The notes under the pieces were generated by a model. It worked only from the letters and a program-made list of their open reading frames with translations, had not been told where the DNA came from and made no database searches. The translations under genes and the position numbers were made by a program. From NCBI RefSeq assembly GCF_032062135.1, contig NC_092862.1:65673217-65737216 (forward strand): a stretch of 64,000 bases of DNA. The letters run 5' to 3'. This document shows positions 26,127 to 38,099 of this stretch, one piece after another. The stretch is from Pyxicephalus adspersus. Taxonomy: Eukaryota; Chordata; Amphibia; Anura; Pyxicephalidae. Position 1 is the stretch's first letter. The number at the start of each line of letters is the position of its first letter.

Positions 26127-26361
26127 GGGCCAGATTTATTAAAGCTCTCCAAGGCTATAGAAGATACACTTTTATCAGTGAAGTTGGGTGATCCAGCAAA
26201 CCTGGAATGAATTTCTTAAAAGTAATTGGATATTTGTTAACATTATTTTACATTAATATTTTAATCCTGGACCAGATCCATTTCAGGTTAGCTGTATCAC
26301 CCAACTTCACTGATGAAAGTGTATCCTCTCCAGCCTTGGAGAGCTTTAATAAATCAGGCCC
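26127..26361. mobile_element. Foldback MITE (GGGCC termini), copy 1
   Basis: The 235-bp unit is palindromic over nearly its full length. The left arm reads TTTATTAAAGCTCTCCAAGG, and the right arm is its inverse, CCTTGGAGAGCTTTAATAAA. The arms extend through the GAAGTTGGGTGATCC / CACCCAACTTCACTG blocks. The loop around 26225-26255 is AT-rich. A second copy lies at 58.4 kb. Target duplications are not clear, so the superfamily is unassigned. Confidence 0.85.
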
Positions 26362-26394
26362 AGTTTCTCTACCCTCTACCAATCATGCTTGCAG

Positions 26395-27600
26395 AAGGTG
26401 ATCAAATCTCTTAAACCCAATAAATTACAAGGGCCAGATGGCTTTACGACCATATAATAAAAAAAGTGGAAAATCCCCTGGTCCAGGTTTTCAACGATAT
26501 TCTCCAAGATGTCAAGCTAGGCTGCTTTTTGCATGATTCCAAATAGCCTTTTTTTCTAGGTTTCCATTTAAATAGGAGTATTAGCTTTCCTTGTGTTTTG
26601 CCCTTAATCTGTTTGGACAAGAGTAGGGGCCAACCCAGCCTTCTTGTTCACTCTAGCTATTCAAAAAAACATTTGATTTAGTACTATGGCTTTTCCTGAC
26701 CTATCTTCTCGAAGGTTGGGGTTCTAGTCCTCACGCTTGAGCTTGGGTTTCTTTCTTATTTACCTTCCCTTGGGCCTTTGTTCAATACTTAGACTTCTGT
26801 TCACCATTCTTCTCTATTAGCTGAGGTACCTGACAAAGCTACCTGCTTTCTCCGACTATTATTTACATTGGCCATTGGGCCACCTACCATTGTGATAAGA
26901 AATCCTCCTTATACTGTAGGTATACTGTAGGTAACATCATAAGTTATACCTTTTCATGGATGACATTTTACTGTTTCTATCCTAGACCATTGAATCTCTC
27001 CCCATTCTATTTGTTCTCTTATACCACTTCAAGGAAAGTTTAGCACCTTTACAGTCGCAAATGCAAGGCCTTGTATATATCCCTGACGTCTGATGTTTTT
27101 ACTTTAGTAAAGTCTTCTTTGCCTTTTCAGTGAAAACCTGTAATCTAGGTTACTTGGGGGTTTATCTGACTATCTAACTTTATCTAACTGAGAACTTGGA
27201 ATTTTGGATTGTGCCAGATCACATCAATTAGGATGACATGGCTACCTAAATTATTATACCCATTACGGGTTTTGTCTAATTTGATCCCCCCTCATATCCT
27301 GCTATTTTACAAATGCAAATATTCAATTATATTTGGGGGACTAAAAGGGGCTAAAACACTAAAAAGTTCCTTGGTGAGTTTTGCTCCAGCCAAGGCATGG
27401 AAAAGGGTTATCTATTTCACATATTTCCAATAAATATATATAGTACATATATTTAGAGGGATAGTACAATTGGCTCTAACTTCTGGTTCCATGGGGACCT
27501 TTCTTATAGGTCTCTCTGAAGGTTTCGAAAAATCATCCTGATTAAACATGATTTAATAATTTGCCAATGATTTGGATCTTTTTCTACCTCATTCATGGTG
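26395..27600 (+). mobile_element. L1/Tx1-like LINE reverse transcriptase remnant
   Basis: Successive fragments in shifting frames carry RT landmarks: SLKPNKLQGPDGF (from 26407), KTFDLVLW (near 26668), FMDDILLFLS (near 26955, the F-x-DD version of the YADD box) and YLGVYLT (near 27150), then RMTWLPKLLYPLRVLSNLIP (from 27224), which fits the L1 block after the palm domain. Many stops and frameshifts separate them. The order and spacing match an L1-clade ORF2 with both ends lost. The 3' limit is uncertain. Whether this is the same family as the 15-kb fragment cannot be told, since they cover different parts. Confidence 0.75.
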
Positions 27601-29903
27601 TGGCTTGCTGTCATCATATCATGTCAAAATGTCATATATCAGGTACTGTCTTAACAAACTTTAAATATAAAGTCCTAAAGCAGACATTTTTTTAAATAAA
27701 AGGGTAATGAACCCTTTTAAAAATATTTTGTTTTTTTGTATGCTTTTTTTTTTTTTAATTTGAAAGGGTGGACCTCTTTCCTTCCATTTAACTGCTGTTA
27801 CAGTGAAGGAGAAAACTGCAGCCTCCAGACATACTTATGTCATGTGTCCCAGGAGGCTGTGGGCTGCTCAAAAAAGTGCTGATCTCACTGTGCATGCATG
27901 AGATCACTATTGTTTTTTTTTATATCAGGAAAGCCCCTTCTAAAGTTCTAGCTTTGAAAGATTTTAAGGACCCCTGCAAAGTGTGGTATTGCTACCACGA
28001 ATAGATGAGACAAAGGAGGGAAGCACCTGTTCCTGTCAAGTTGAATTTGATATGACATGTTGTACTGGATCAAAGGTTTATTTCTCTTTATGTTGCAATT
28101 TTTTTCATACTTTTGTACTCCAGTATTATCAATTATATTTATTGTATATACATTATACTATATTCATAATAAATATCAAAGTAATATCACTATACACATT
28201 GATTACAAGCAAACACATACCAACAGTTTCAGCTTCAGGAGTGATATGCTCCCAAAGGGACCCTGCAATGAAAGGAATAGCTAAACTACAATTCCTCTAT
28301 TCCTTGGAGTGTTCCTGATTTTATACAAGCCAATCCTTTAATGCCACTGTTAGCAGGTGTAAACTTTACCTATAGAAAAACATTTGATTTTGCTGCTTAC
28401 ATCTGCAATGTGAGTTGTTTGGAAACATTCAGTTATCTATAGAAAGACTAGCCAATCAACTATTTACACAATACTTCCTATTACATCTTATATAAACTAC
28501 TGTAATTTTACTACTGTTACAGTTCCCAGGAAACTTTTTAGGTGTCAGGGCTACTGCTGAAAACATTGTTTATGAAATTACAACTTTGGTAATATAACTA
28601 TTCCTCATTCCAACTGCTAGGCAGGATTGCATTGTTTAATATTACTGCCAGAATTATGAATGCAGGACATGCTGCAAGACTCAGTTCTACTGCTGGGCAA
28701 ATCTTTGATAACTGGAGTTGACCTATCTTCTGTACTTAATAATAGTAATAAACAGAAGTGCTTAACAAAGGGAAGAAAGACAAAGGCATACATAAACATT
28801 TATGTAATTGGTATGTAATTGTTATTGACAAGTAATATGTGGGGTACATTTTTTATCGATTACTTATATAAAAAAAAACTGATATGTGTTTGAGAATGGT
28901 GATTAATCACTATGAAGTCGTAATGCTTCATAATTGTAGGCTGCAGGGTTAAAATATCACCTAGTTGTTTACAGTTTTTTTTTCTTTCGCAACAGAGCAC
29001 TATAATTAAAAAAGTATTTCTGCCTATGTTTATGTTGGTTGTTATCAATTGCTATGGGTTTCATATATATATATGGCTGCTACTAGTTAGTACTACTAAG
29101 TTATTTCTTGTATACTTTTTCAAACTAACAAACTGTTCCATGAGAAACATTCTGTTCTAATATTAGCTAGCACCTACTGGAGCTGGATTTACTACAATGG
29201 TATTATCAAACTGACTATAATGATTGAAATGTCATCACAAGAGAAAATCTTTTTTGAATTCCCATAGAAAACGTTTCTATCTCAAGACATTAACCCTTAG
29301 TAATTGTTTGGTTTGATCTCCTAATGTAATCTGTACTTCTAACAGGTATAATACTTGTTGCTGCAGCTTTTGTCTCCCTTTTCTATTTGATCATAAAAGC
29401 ACATGAATACTTTGTTTATACTGATAAATTTGCTTTGGATGACTGCTTAAAATTAAGCACTTAAAAACAAAGAAAAATCATAAAAGATATAAAGAAAACA
29501 ATAGAAACAATTGATACAGCTGTTCTCTTATGTATTATGTATGGTTCTTGTTTCTCACCCTCTAATACCGGAAAAAGTTTCCATAATGGTTATCTGCATG
29601 TTTTTCCTTATTTATACACACTGTTAGGTGCAGAAACTAAAATTATATTCTAAGTTTGGTTTTTTGAGAGATGTTCTAAATAAGGAATGATTATTTCACT
29701 CTCTCGGAGTGATCATTTACGGTACGTAAGGCATAAGGCAATACTTGCTAGATGGGTAATCAGGCATATTACAAAAATGCAACAGATATCCTTCTCTTCA
29801 CTGGCTTGTATGGCATGTGATGTACATGGCAGAGAGGGGAACCAGTGTGTGGCAAAAGGAACAGGTATGCACATGTCCAAACTGGTCAAACACCTGAAGC
29901 AAC
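27601..29903. other. Intergenic DNA, no gene seen
   Basis: Between 27740 and 27985 a poly-T run, GGGTGGACCTCTTTCC and GTGCATGCATGAGATCAC suggest an old dispersed repeat, possibly a SINE, but I cannot name it. The rest is AT-rich, with no coding signal. Confidence 0.5.
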
Positions 29904-30750
29904 TACCCTGTTTCCCCTATAATAAGGCACTGTCTTATATTTTTTGAAATGCCAAAATATGCCCTAGGTCTTATTTTCAGGGGGATGTCCTATTTTTCCA
30001 TGAAGAAGACTACAGTATACATTTATTGTTGAAAATCACTCATGTGCCATTGATTGTCCCCTTCTGATCACTCATGTGCCGTCGATTGTCCCCTTCTGAT
30101 CACTCTGTGCCATTGATTCTCCCCTTCTGATCACTCATGTGCCATTCATATTCATGTGCCATTCATACCGTATTCCCCTTCTGGTCACTCATGTGCCATT
30201 GATTGTCCCCTTCTGATCACTCTGTGCCATTGATTGTCCTCTTCTGATCACTCTGTGCCATTGATTGTCCCCTTCTGATCACTCTGTGCCATTGATTGTC
30301 CCCTTCTGATCACTCTGTGCCATTGATTGTCCCCTTCTGATCACTCATGTGCCATTATAATTCCCCTTCTGATCACTCATGTGCCATTGATTGTCCCCTT
30401 CTGATCACCCATGTGCCATTCAGATTCCCCTTCTGATCACTCTGTACCATTGATTGTCCCCTTCTGTTCACTGACTTACCTTTTTTTTGCTTCTACGGTA
30501 TGGCCGGGTAACAGACTCCGTTAGGGCCAGGATCAGCAGCTTGCTTCCTAGTGTGGAGTCACGGGGGCGCGTGTGCCGGCTTGTTAGTTTCAGTTTCGCT
30601 CTGCACTGCAGCCAGCATCAAGGAGACACACACAGTAACGGGTATCGGAGGATGCCTTATTCGCGGGTGAGTGCCTTATTTTATTTATTTAAGCAAAAAC
30701 CGGGGCTGCCTTATTTGATGGGGATGCCTTATCATCGGGGAAACACGGTA
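29904..30750. mobile_element. TA-flanked MITE carrying an internal minisatellite
   Basis: The 843-bp element (29906-30748) has imperfect inverted termini. The left end is CCCTGTTTCCCCTATAATAA, and the right end read on the other strand is CCGTGTTTCCCCGATGATAA. TA flanks both sides (29904-29905, 30749-30750). Repeated phrases GTCTTATATT, GTCTTATTTTCAGG and TGCCTTATTT occupy both subterminal zones. TA duplication suggests the Tc1/mariner superfamily, though the termini do not name a group for me. Roughly half the element is the 32-bp tandem array listed separately. No transposase is encoded; a frame at 30487-30795 is incidental. Confidence 0.75.
30035..30474 (+). repeat. 32-bp minisatellite inside the MITE
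   Basis: About 14 units of the type TGATCACTCATGTGCC + ATTGATTGTCCCCTTC. A common 31-bp variant has CTCTGTGCC in place of CTCATGTGCC. Variants alternate along the array, and one unit near 30140-30178 is rearranged. The units keep the TGATCAC core. Confidence 0.9.
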
Positions 30751-33551
30751 AGGAGCAGTGGGTGGTGGAGTTTGAAGACTTGGAATGCCAGGTAGTAAGT
30801 ATACATGCTCCACTTTTACAGCATAGGATTTGTATGAGTGGCTCTGTGGTTACAGGACTTTAAAGGTGGCCTTACAATTGCCCAACAATGGGAAAAGGTA
30901 TAACAAAATTCATTCTACCTATGCTTGTCCATTTTTTTGACCACATTAGTTTTGCTTTATTATGCATTTTAGGCTTACAATTGAAGGACTTTATAGCCAT
31001 TATTTAGCATTTTACATTATTTAGCATTTAATGCTTGAGTATTATGAGAACTGTTTACCCTAACTATATTGTAAATTACTGAAAAACAATGAACTATGCA
31101 AAGTTGTCACATAAAGTATTGGAAAGCTGCTAAATTTGTGAAACATACCAGACAAGATGGTGTTGGACCATCTCGGTTTACTGGAAATCAACAGGAAAGA
31201 GAGATGGAAAATTACATCATAACCAAGTAGATCCACATCATAGATACATTACATAAGCATTAATAAAAATATTACTACCTACTGACAAAACTGCTACTCA
31301 AAGTATAATATATGGGAATAATTGTTGCACCTGTGTCTGCATAAACATGTGATAACATAAGCACATTGTTAGGTTTTACTAGTCCTGTTTATCTATGAGG
31401 AAGATATAAATGGTTGTGCAATAATAAACCCCTTATGTGTGACAAATATAAATGTAATTTGTTCTTCATGTAATGCCATGAAACTGACGTTACATAACTT
31501 TTCTGTAGACTGTTGATAGTATTATAAATCTTTCTTTATTATCTATGAAATTTTAGTATATATATATAATATATACACACATACATATTGCACTTGTGCA
31601 TGCATTGTACCATGCATGTTTAACCACCTCTTGTTGAAATGTGCAAGCATTTAGGTGTAAACACTGGGGGAGCTCACATATAGGGGTGGCTACAATTAGG
31701 TTCCATGAAATTTCTATTAGTGAACATAGCCACATCTGAACTGAAAGTTTCATCAAGGATTCTGACAATGTGTTTGTTTTATATAAGGACAGATGAGGGA
31801 TAAGAAAGACCTTATGTAAGTCACGGTAAATGTACCTATTACTTTCTTTTGTTTTCACTAAGGTTTATTACTCTTGAAACTTGATAATGTATGTATTAAA
31901 TGCAAATCTTGATGCTCCTTTACTAAAATGGTTGTTGGTGTTCTTTTCCTTTTAGCCTAGTTAAATGTTCAGTTGCTTAAGCTTCCATTGCATAATATTT
32001 TATATTAGCTATTATAAAAGCATATTACAACTTGTTGCATTCAATTTCTAGTTCCTGAAAGAAATTCCCAGACCTGAAACTCAACATACATTTCAGGAAG
32101 TGGAACAGATTTAAACATTATGGGTGTATAGAGGTTTATCAAACAAAAACTCAAGGACATGCATTTGTCATGTAATTTCAGCATCCAGATCAAGCCAGAT
32201 TAAGGTGAAAAACTGGACTATGTGAAGGATCAGACATGAATATTATTTGATATTCTAAATTAGACACACATGAATATTGTGTTTTTTTCTTCCTTGCCTT
32301 CAACTTCACAACCACTTTTCATGTTTCCACAGTTCTGTTCTAGTAATAGCTCCAAATTGCATTTTCCTTCACTTTCTGTGGTGGTGGAAATGGTCACTAG
32401 GACATAGAGAGAGAAAGTGAATGTCCATAGCAGGACTACAGATAGCAATAAACACCTAACAGAAGTGTCTCTTACTCTACTCCAATTACACACTATTACA
32501 CATCCAATTACATTATATTGCAATATTTTATCCCTTACTAGTTTATGGATGTGGTGGCTGTATTGGTTTCTTTTTTATCAGGCTTCCACCTCTAGCATAC
32601 ACCATACACATGTGGCATCACCCCAGCAAGTTATGGTGAAGGACCAATAGGTTTAAATAAATTACAAACTTGATTGAATTCAATTATGAAGGTATCAATG
32701 AAAACTTAACTTACAATAATATAAGTTAACATGCATAGCCTCTGTGTTAACAATAATAAAAATGACTGATTGCTTCTAACATACTGGAATTCACAGCTGA
32801 GATCCTAATCTTTGTACTTCTCCTCTTTTATCCGAGTGTACTGGACATTATTCCTCAGTGCAGCTACTATTTATAAAAGCCACCCAATACATGCTATAGG
32901 CAGTTTTTAGAGGGGCAATATTGCATGACATACATGTGTTTTGGCAGAACCCTATTTTTAATTAATTAATAATTATTGTTAATAAAATCTAGTGAAATCA
33001 ATGGAGTCATCCTGCTCATTCTTTGTCTCACAGATAGTGGAGGTGTTAGTGGGGAGTGGGACTTTAATAGGGAGCATCCATCACAGCAGAAAGTGCAGGA
33101 AGGTGGGCTACATAAGTAGCAGGAAGAGCAAGAGGAACTACAGGAGAAGCAATTATCAGGTATAATTCTAGGCGGTAGCAACAGTCTTTAATCAAGTAAA
33201 CATCTATGGGGATACAATGAGGATGAAGGCCCACAATGAGAGGTAAAACAGTGCTATTATGGAATAACATTGTGCAGCCACCTTGCTCTGAAAAATCTGT
33301 ACCAGTGTTTCATCTCATCAGCAGGCATTTAATATTGCAGATGCTAGGCCGGGCAGCAGCACCAGCACCATGAGTAGGGCTAAATTCAGACTTGAATAGC
33401 CAAGTGGGGTGATATCATGAGGGTAGGTTGTCAGAAAATCAGACAGGGCAGATGGTGTCATCCTATCTGGCATGACCCAAAGTACCAGAATTTATAACTC
33501 TCATCTCAATGGATTACTGAGCCAAGAAGCTGGATGTTTCTCAGAATTGAC
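30751..33551. other. AT-rich intergenic DNA, no gene seen
   Basis: A TATATATAATATATACACACATACAT run lies at 31558-31585. Short frames at 31553-31858 and 32260-32650 have no recognisable content. Confidence 0.55.
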
Positions 33552-33889
33552 TAAAGCTACGTACACACGGCAGATTTTTATCGCCCGATAATCGGCATCG
33601 GCCAAATATCGGGCGAAAATCTGCCGTGTGTACAGTCGGTGTCGTCCATCGTCCGAACGACCGACCTGCTGGATCCACGGACGATGGACGACGACCGATC
33701 CTAATGAAAGGGAAGGGGGAGAGCGCGCAGCAGGGTGCCGCTCCGTCGCTCTCCCCCTCCCCTCTCCATAGAGCATGAACGGTGCTGTATGTACAGCACC
33801 GTTCATGCATCGTGCAGTCCCTTGTCGTTGGAAAGGATCGTGAAAGATCCTTTCCAACGACAAAAATTGCACGTGTGTACGCAGCTTAA
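33552..33889 (-). mobile_element. PIF/Harbinger-like MITE, copy D (longest, best preserved)
   Basis: The 332-bp element (33555-33886) has termini AGCTACGTACACACGG and GTGTGTACGCAGCT and exact TAA duplications (33552-33554, 33887-33889). It lies in the opposite orientation to copies A-C. It has a hairpin GTCGTTGGAAAGGATC next to one end, a GCCCGATAATCGGC block next to the other, and a central GGTGCTGTATGTACAGCACC palindrome. It is rich in CpG compared with its flanks. Confidence 0.92.
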
Positions 33890-35993
33890 ATATGGCATTC
33901 AGGTGCTGTCTTGTCCATGAGGGTCGTGTTGTTTTCAATGTGACAGGTGAAATCATTATTCCAAAACAGACTATACTGTCTACCACCAGTATAGAGAGAA
34001 TTACGTTAATTGACATTTATTAAAAGTGTGGATTGGCGACCTGTTTCAGCCACCTATTCCTGATGTTAAAGAATAATACAGTAACAACCACCAACTGTAC
34101 AATTATGGATAAACAAATCAGTGAAATGAGATTTTTTTAACGCTCAAACTAAAAACGTTTCAGCTCCAATTTTTTTGTTCCACTCACCTCTAGTGACAAA
34201 ACAAGGGCCTGGAGGTTGGAGGCTCAAACCCCAAACGGTACTTGTGGGGAGGCAGGTTTAGTGTGTCACATGATCCTTTATATCTGAATTTGTACATGAT
34301 GGGGGGCGTTTACTGTGCATCAGAGCAGATAATGTTACCATGATCCACTTCATCATCAGTTTTATTAGCTTTTCTGACCAAAGATAAACATCGGAACCAC
34401 CGCATTAAGAAGAAGAGTGCCAGAAAAGCAATGGAAAAACTTTGATACACAGATCCTGTTTTTCCAGCTGTCTTTAAAGCTGAGGAAATATTTGCATACA
34501 GGAAGTCTACCTAATTTAACTTAGTTTATGTAATACAATTCTGAGTAAAGAAATTAAAAATGTAAATCATTGAATTAATGTATCACAATAAATAGGTTAT
34601 TAAAGACACATTACCTTAAAAAACTAATTTTTCTGTGTCAAATCACTTTAATGTGAGCTGATATTATAAAACAACCTTATTACTTGGTATAGCTATCCCT
34701 TTTAACTTTTGGAGATTGGAAGGGGGGACCATCAAAACCTAAATACACAAAAATGTTTTTTTCAAAACTACTTTACACTGTTTATATTGACTTTTCCAAA
34801 AAAAAAAACAAATAGAAAACCTAAGGCTCTGTTAAAGGTTCAGTGCAAAATAAAAACCTTTTTAAAAGTTAAACAATACATTTTTACAGAGCCCTATACT
34901 TTATAATGACCTGGTATCACCTACTATTCTTATTTTACTATCATTTTAGAATCAAATTATCCTCTTGTTTAGGTTAAAAAAGGGTTAAAAGTTGTTGGGG
35001 GGAGGGAAACAATGGTGTTTAGGGATAGGGGGATTTGTAGGTGAAAGGAGTGGTCTCAATGGTGTGATATGGGGCGCGTGGGGGGGGGGGGGGGAAAAAA
35101 ATGCAGGAATTAGTTCAGAAGGAAGATGGAGCAAGCTTCCCACTGGTCCTCCCTGTGTATATATATATATATATATATAATGGATTATAGAAGGGTATTT
35201 GAACATGGTAGGTATTGGAATTGTTGGGGTGGTTTTATTGTTTTGTCATAGCAGTGTAAGGCAGGCTGGAGGTTCGTTTATGAAGGGAGGTTGATGGTAG
35301 GTAAGGCATCTCAATGGAAAGGGGGGGCCCATCTGAGATATGGAGTTTCCCCAGGTAAGGAGAGCCCCCACTTGATATAGGGGGTCATGGGGGTTGCAGT
35401 AAATAGTGGATACAGAATAGTTGTCCCCATGTAGGTGTAGTGTGGCTGATTGTCTTGGATGTATTCAAATTAAGATTTGGGGGGTAATCCCTTTCATGAA
35501 CCTCTAACTCAGAATGATGTTATCTGGAAAATGTGGTTAATCTGTTGTTGTTGTTTATAAATTGTGTCTTATAAAGTCTGTTTATGAATAAGAGGCTGCT
35601 ATGGCCAGTTTTATATCCAAAACAAAGAGTTGTGTGTTATTTTGGGGAGGTGAATGGGACTGGTCATAGAGCAAAGGTGAGTACATGGTGAGCTCCTGAA
35701 GTCATCTTCTCTACCCTGGTCATGTAGTGCAAGGGCCTTCCTAAGATGAGACAAACTAAATAAATGGTTTGGGAAGGTCTTGACCTTTACCTACATAGTT
35801 TTAATAAATCTATGGAAGATTGTTCATGGATTGTTCAGTGAGAATGTTTAGTATATGGTCAGCTTTAGTGGAATGGATTTTAAAAATATAATTGAAATAA
35901 TTAAAATAATATCAATGAGAGTTGAAAACATATTCAATATATTTTTCATAAAATAACAAGTGTGCTCTTTGTTTGAACAATGTAAAATTCAGG
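33890..35993. other. Intergenic DNA with simple repeats, no gene seen
   Basis: The + strand is G-rich from 34985 to 35400, with a run of about 15 G at 35079-35094 and a (TA)n run at 35156-35180. Frames at 34985-35206 arise from this bias. No gene or transposon ends are visible. Confidence 0.6.
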
Positions 35994-36058
35994 AATTTAA
36001 TCATTTGAAACCTATAAAGAATAACCTAAATTCTTTATAGGTTTCAAATGATGAAATT
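35994..36058. repeat. Strong hairpin with a 22-bp perfect stem
   Basis: The left arm at 36001-36022 (TCATTTGAAACCTATAAAGA + AT) is the exact inverse of 36030-36051, with a 7-nt loop AACCTAA. Pairing extends outward by one base, skips a mismatch, and continues five more. It might be the remains of a tiny foldback element or a template-switch product. A hairpin-type small RNA is possible but has no other support. Confidence 0.8.
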
Positions 36059-36107
36059 ATAATAAATGTTTTATGTGGCAATATTGTAATATTTTAAATA
36101 ATGAGCA

Positions 36108-36597
36108 TACAGGTAGTCTCCGGGTTACATACAGGATAGGGACCGTAGGTTTGTTCCTAAATTGAATTTGTATGTAAGTCGGAACAGGTACATTATTTTA
36201 TTAAATGCAAGTAGGACAGATATTTGTCTCAGCATATTATTAGGTAGCATGGTGTCAGTTACTGTATAAAATCCTCTCTATGAATTATTCACAAACAAAA
36301 GCAAAAAAAAAAACAACTTTATGGAGCCCAGACATTCATTAGCTTCTGGAGCAAGCTGTGCTTTGATATGCAAAAACAAACAAAAGCAGAGTTTGTCTTG
36401 GTCATTAAAGAGTTGCAGAAAGAGCTCACACCCTAAGATCATCCAGAACTTCAGCTGTGCTTAGCAAAAGATTTCTTCTGAAAGTCATGCAAACCGTCCT
36501 CTCCCCCCATGTCTTGCACACGAGCAAGCAGGGAAGCCCCGTTCGTACCTAGGAGTCGCCTGTATGTCGAATGTCCTTAACCCGGGGACTACCTGTA
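36108..36597. mobile_element. pogo/Tigger-like MITE, second family, TA duplication
   Basis: The 486-bp element (36110-36595) begins CAGGTAGTCTCCGGGTTACA and ends AACCCGGGGACTACCTG, flanked by TA on both sides. A further internal match TGTATGTAAGTCGG (left) / CGCCTGTATGTCG (right) belongs to the subterminal zone. The centre is AT-rich, including a poly-A run at 36303-36314. No transposase is present. Confidence 0.85.
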
Positions 36598-37373
36598 TAA
36601 TGAAGTGTGTATGCAGAATAAGGCAGTCTAGTTTATGTCATATACAGCACAGGGTATGGGAAGATCATGCTGGTATACCCTCAATACACTCAGCAAACCC
36701 TACCAAGTGCTTTATTACATTGAGCAAAACCCACTATACACCCAAATACTATTAGCACATTAGCACATATACCCATCATATGTCGTTCCTAGAACTCCAA
36801 ATTAATGGATCAGTAAATTGTCACCTCTCAAGCTACAGGAAAGGCATGATACCATGGCCAGCTGCCATTACCTTTCTTCCCGAGTGTCTCTTTGACATGA
36901 AACTTCTCCTACTTTCTGCCCATATCTTCATTGCCTTAAAGAGCCTTTTTTTCATACTAAACTGTTATCTCACAGGGTGTGAGAAGGCCTACAGCTCACT
37001 CCTCTATCCTGGATTTTGTCTTCAACTCTGGGCTTTCACTTATTTCTTCTGGTTTTAGTTCCTCGAGTTTTCACCTAATCATTAATTGTATTGCTTCTGG
37101 GGGCAGTATTACACTTGTAGTATTAGTAATGGTTAATATTATCAATCATGCATGCTCAAACAAGCAAAATTTCTACAGAATCAAATGGTTATTAGGGCGT
37201 GAAGTTGTTTGATAATGAGAGTCTTACTGTGGAACATTTACTAGCTATAGTGAATTTAGACCTTCAAGCCTACTTTCAGACATTGTGGAAATTTTACCCT
37301 CACCTTTTGTACCAATGACTTACGAACAAAAAATATGGGGAGTTGTGGTTACCTTAGGTTCTGTGGTACACCG
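36598..37373. other. Intergenic DNA, no gene seen
   Basis: Two overlapping frames at 36780-37212 are open for 77-92 codons but have no recognisable domain. Confidence 0.5.
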
Positions 37374-37880
37374 AAGCGACAGTGGAATTAAAAATGCCCC
37401 TAATTCTTGTCAATAGGATGAAATAAGGTCATAGTGTCAGTGGGAGTTACAAAGTCCGATTGAAGGTGACAGTGGAAGTAAAAGGCCACATCTTAGGTGT
37501 CAGTGGGATAAAACAAGCACTATCATTTTGTTAGTGGGAGTAAATTAAACTCCATATCTTTGATGTCAGTGGTAGTAATAAAAGCCCCATCACTGATTAT
37601 AGTGGAAATAAAATAAGCCCCATAGTTGCCCCATCATTCATGTTGTCAATTAGATAAATAAAAGTCCAATCAGCAGTGTCATTGGGAGTTAAATAAGTCC
37701 CATTGTTGGTGTCAGTGGGATTCAAATAAACCCCATCCTTGGTGTCATTGACATAAACTAGGCTACACATTGTTGTCTTTGGAATAAACTATGCCCTTGT
37801 ATAGTTGGTACCAGTGGGATAAAATATTCCCCATTACTGGTATCATTGGTATAAAAAAAGCCTCATCGTTGATGTAATGC
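37374..37880 (+). repeat. Degenerate 33-bp minisatellite, about 15 units
   Basis: Units follow the pattern TGTCAGTGGGATAAAATAAG + CCCCATCATTGG, with lengths of about 25-43 bp. The clearest pair is at 37681-37747. No frame is kept, as unit length varies. The array ends 9 bp before the target duplication of the adjacent hAT MITE. Confidence 0.8.
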
Positions 37881-37888
37881 TAACTATA

Positions 37889-38099
37889 CACTACAGCAGG
37901 GGTCGGCAAACTCCAGAGCTGCGGGATGCCGGCGGATTTGCTAGGGGACGTTAGGAACTACCAGAGCCGGAAAGTTCTCTGAAGGTAAATCCCTCTCCTC
38001 CACAATGCATGCAAAGGAGAGGGATCCGGCCTGGTGTGCTCCCGCCTACCCCATAAATTGCCTAGTGGCCATAAAACTTTGCCGACCCCTGCACTACAG
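37889..38099. mobile_element. hAT MITE with perfect 8-bp target duplication
   Basis: The 195-bp element (37897-38091) has termini CAGGGGTCGGCAAACT and TTTGCCGACCCCTG. CACTACAG flanks both sides (37889-37896, 38092-38099), the 8-bp duplication expected for hAT. The interior has an inverted pair of CCTCTCCT / AGGAGAGGG motifs. No coding capacity. Confidence 0.92.

Noticed and set aside
30035..30474. Regular repeat array that could be taken for a CRISPR
   Set aside because: The units are directly adjacent with no unique spacers and lie inside a eukaryotic transposon; it is a minisatellite.
33501..34016. 171-codon open frame on the minus strand
   Set aside because: It spans MITE copy D and gives the same peptide wording as frames at 16.6 kb, so it is a repeat translation.
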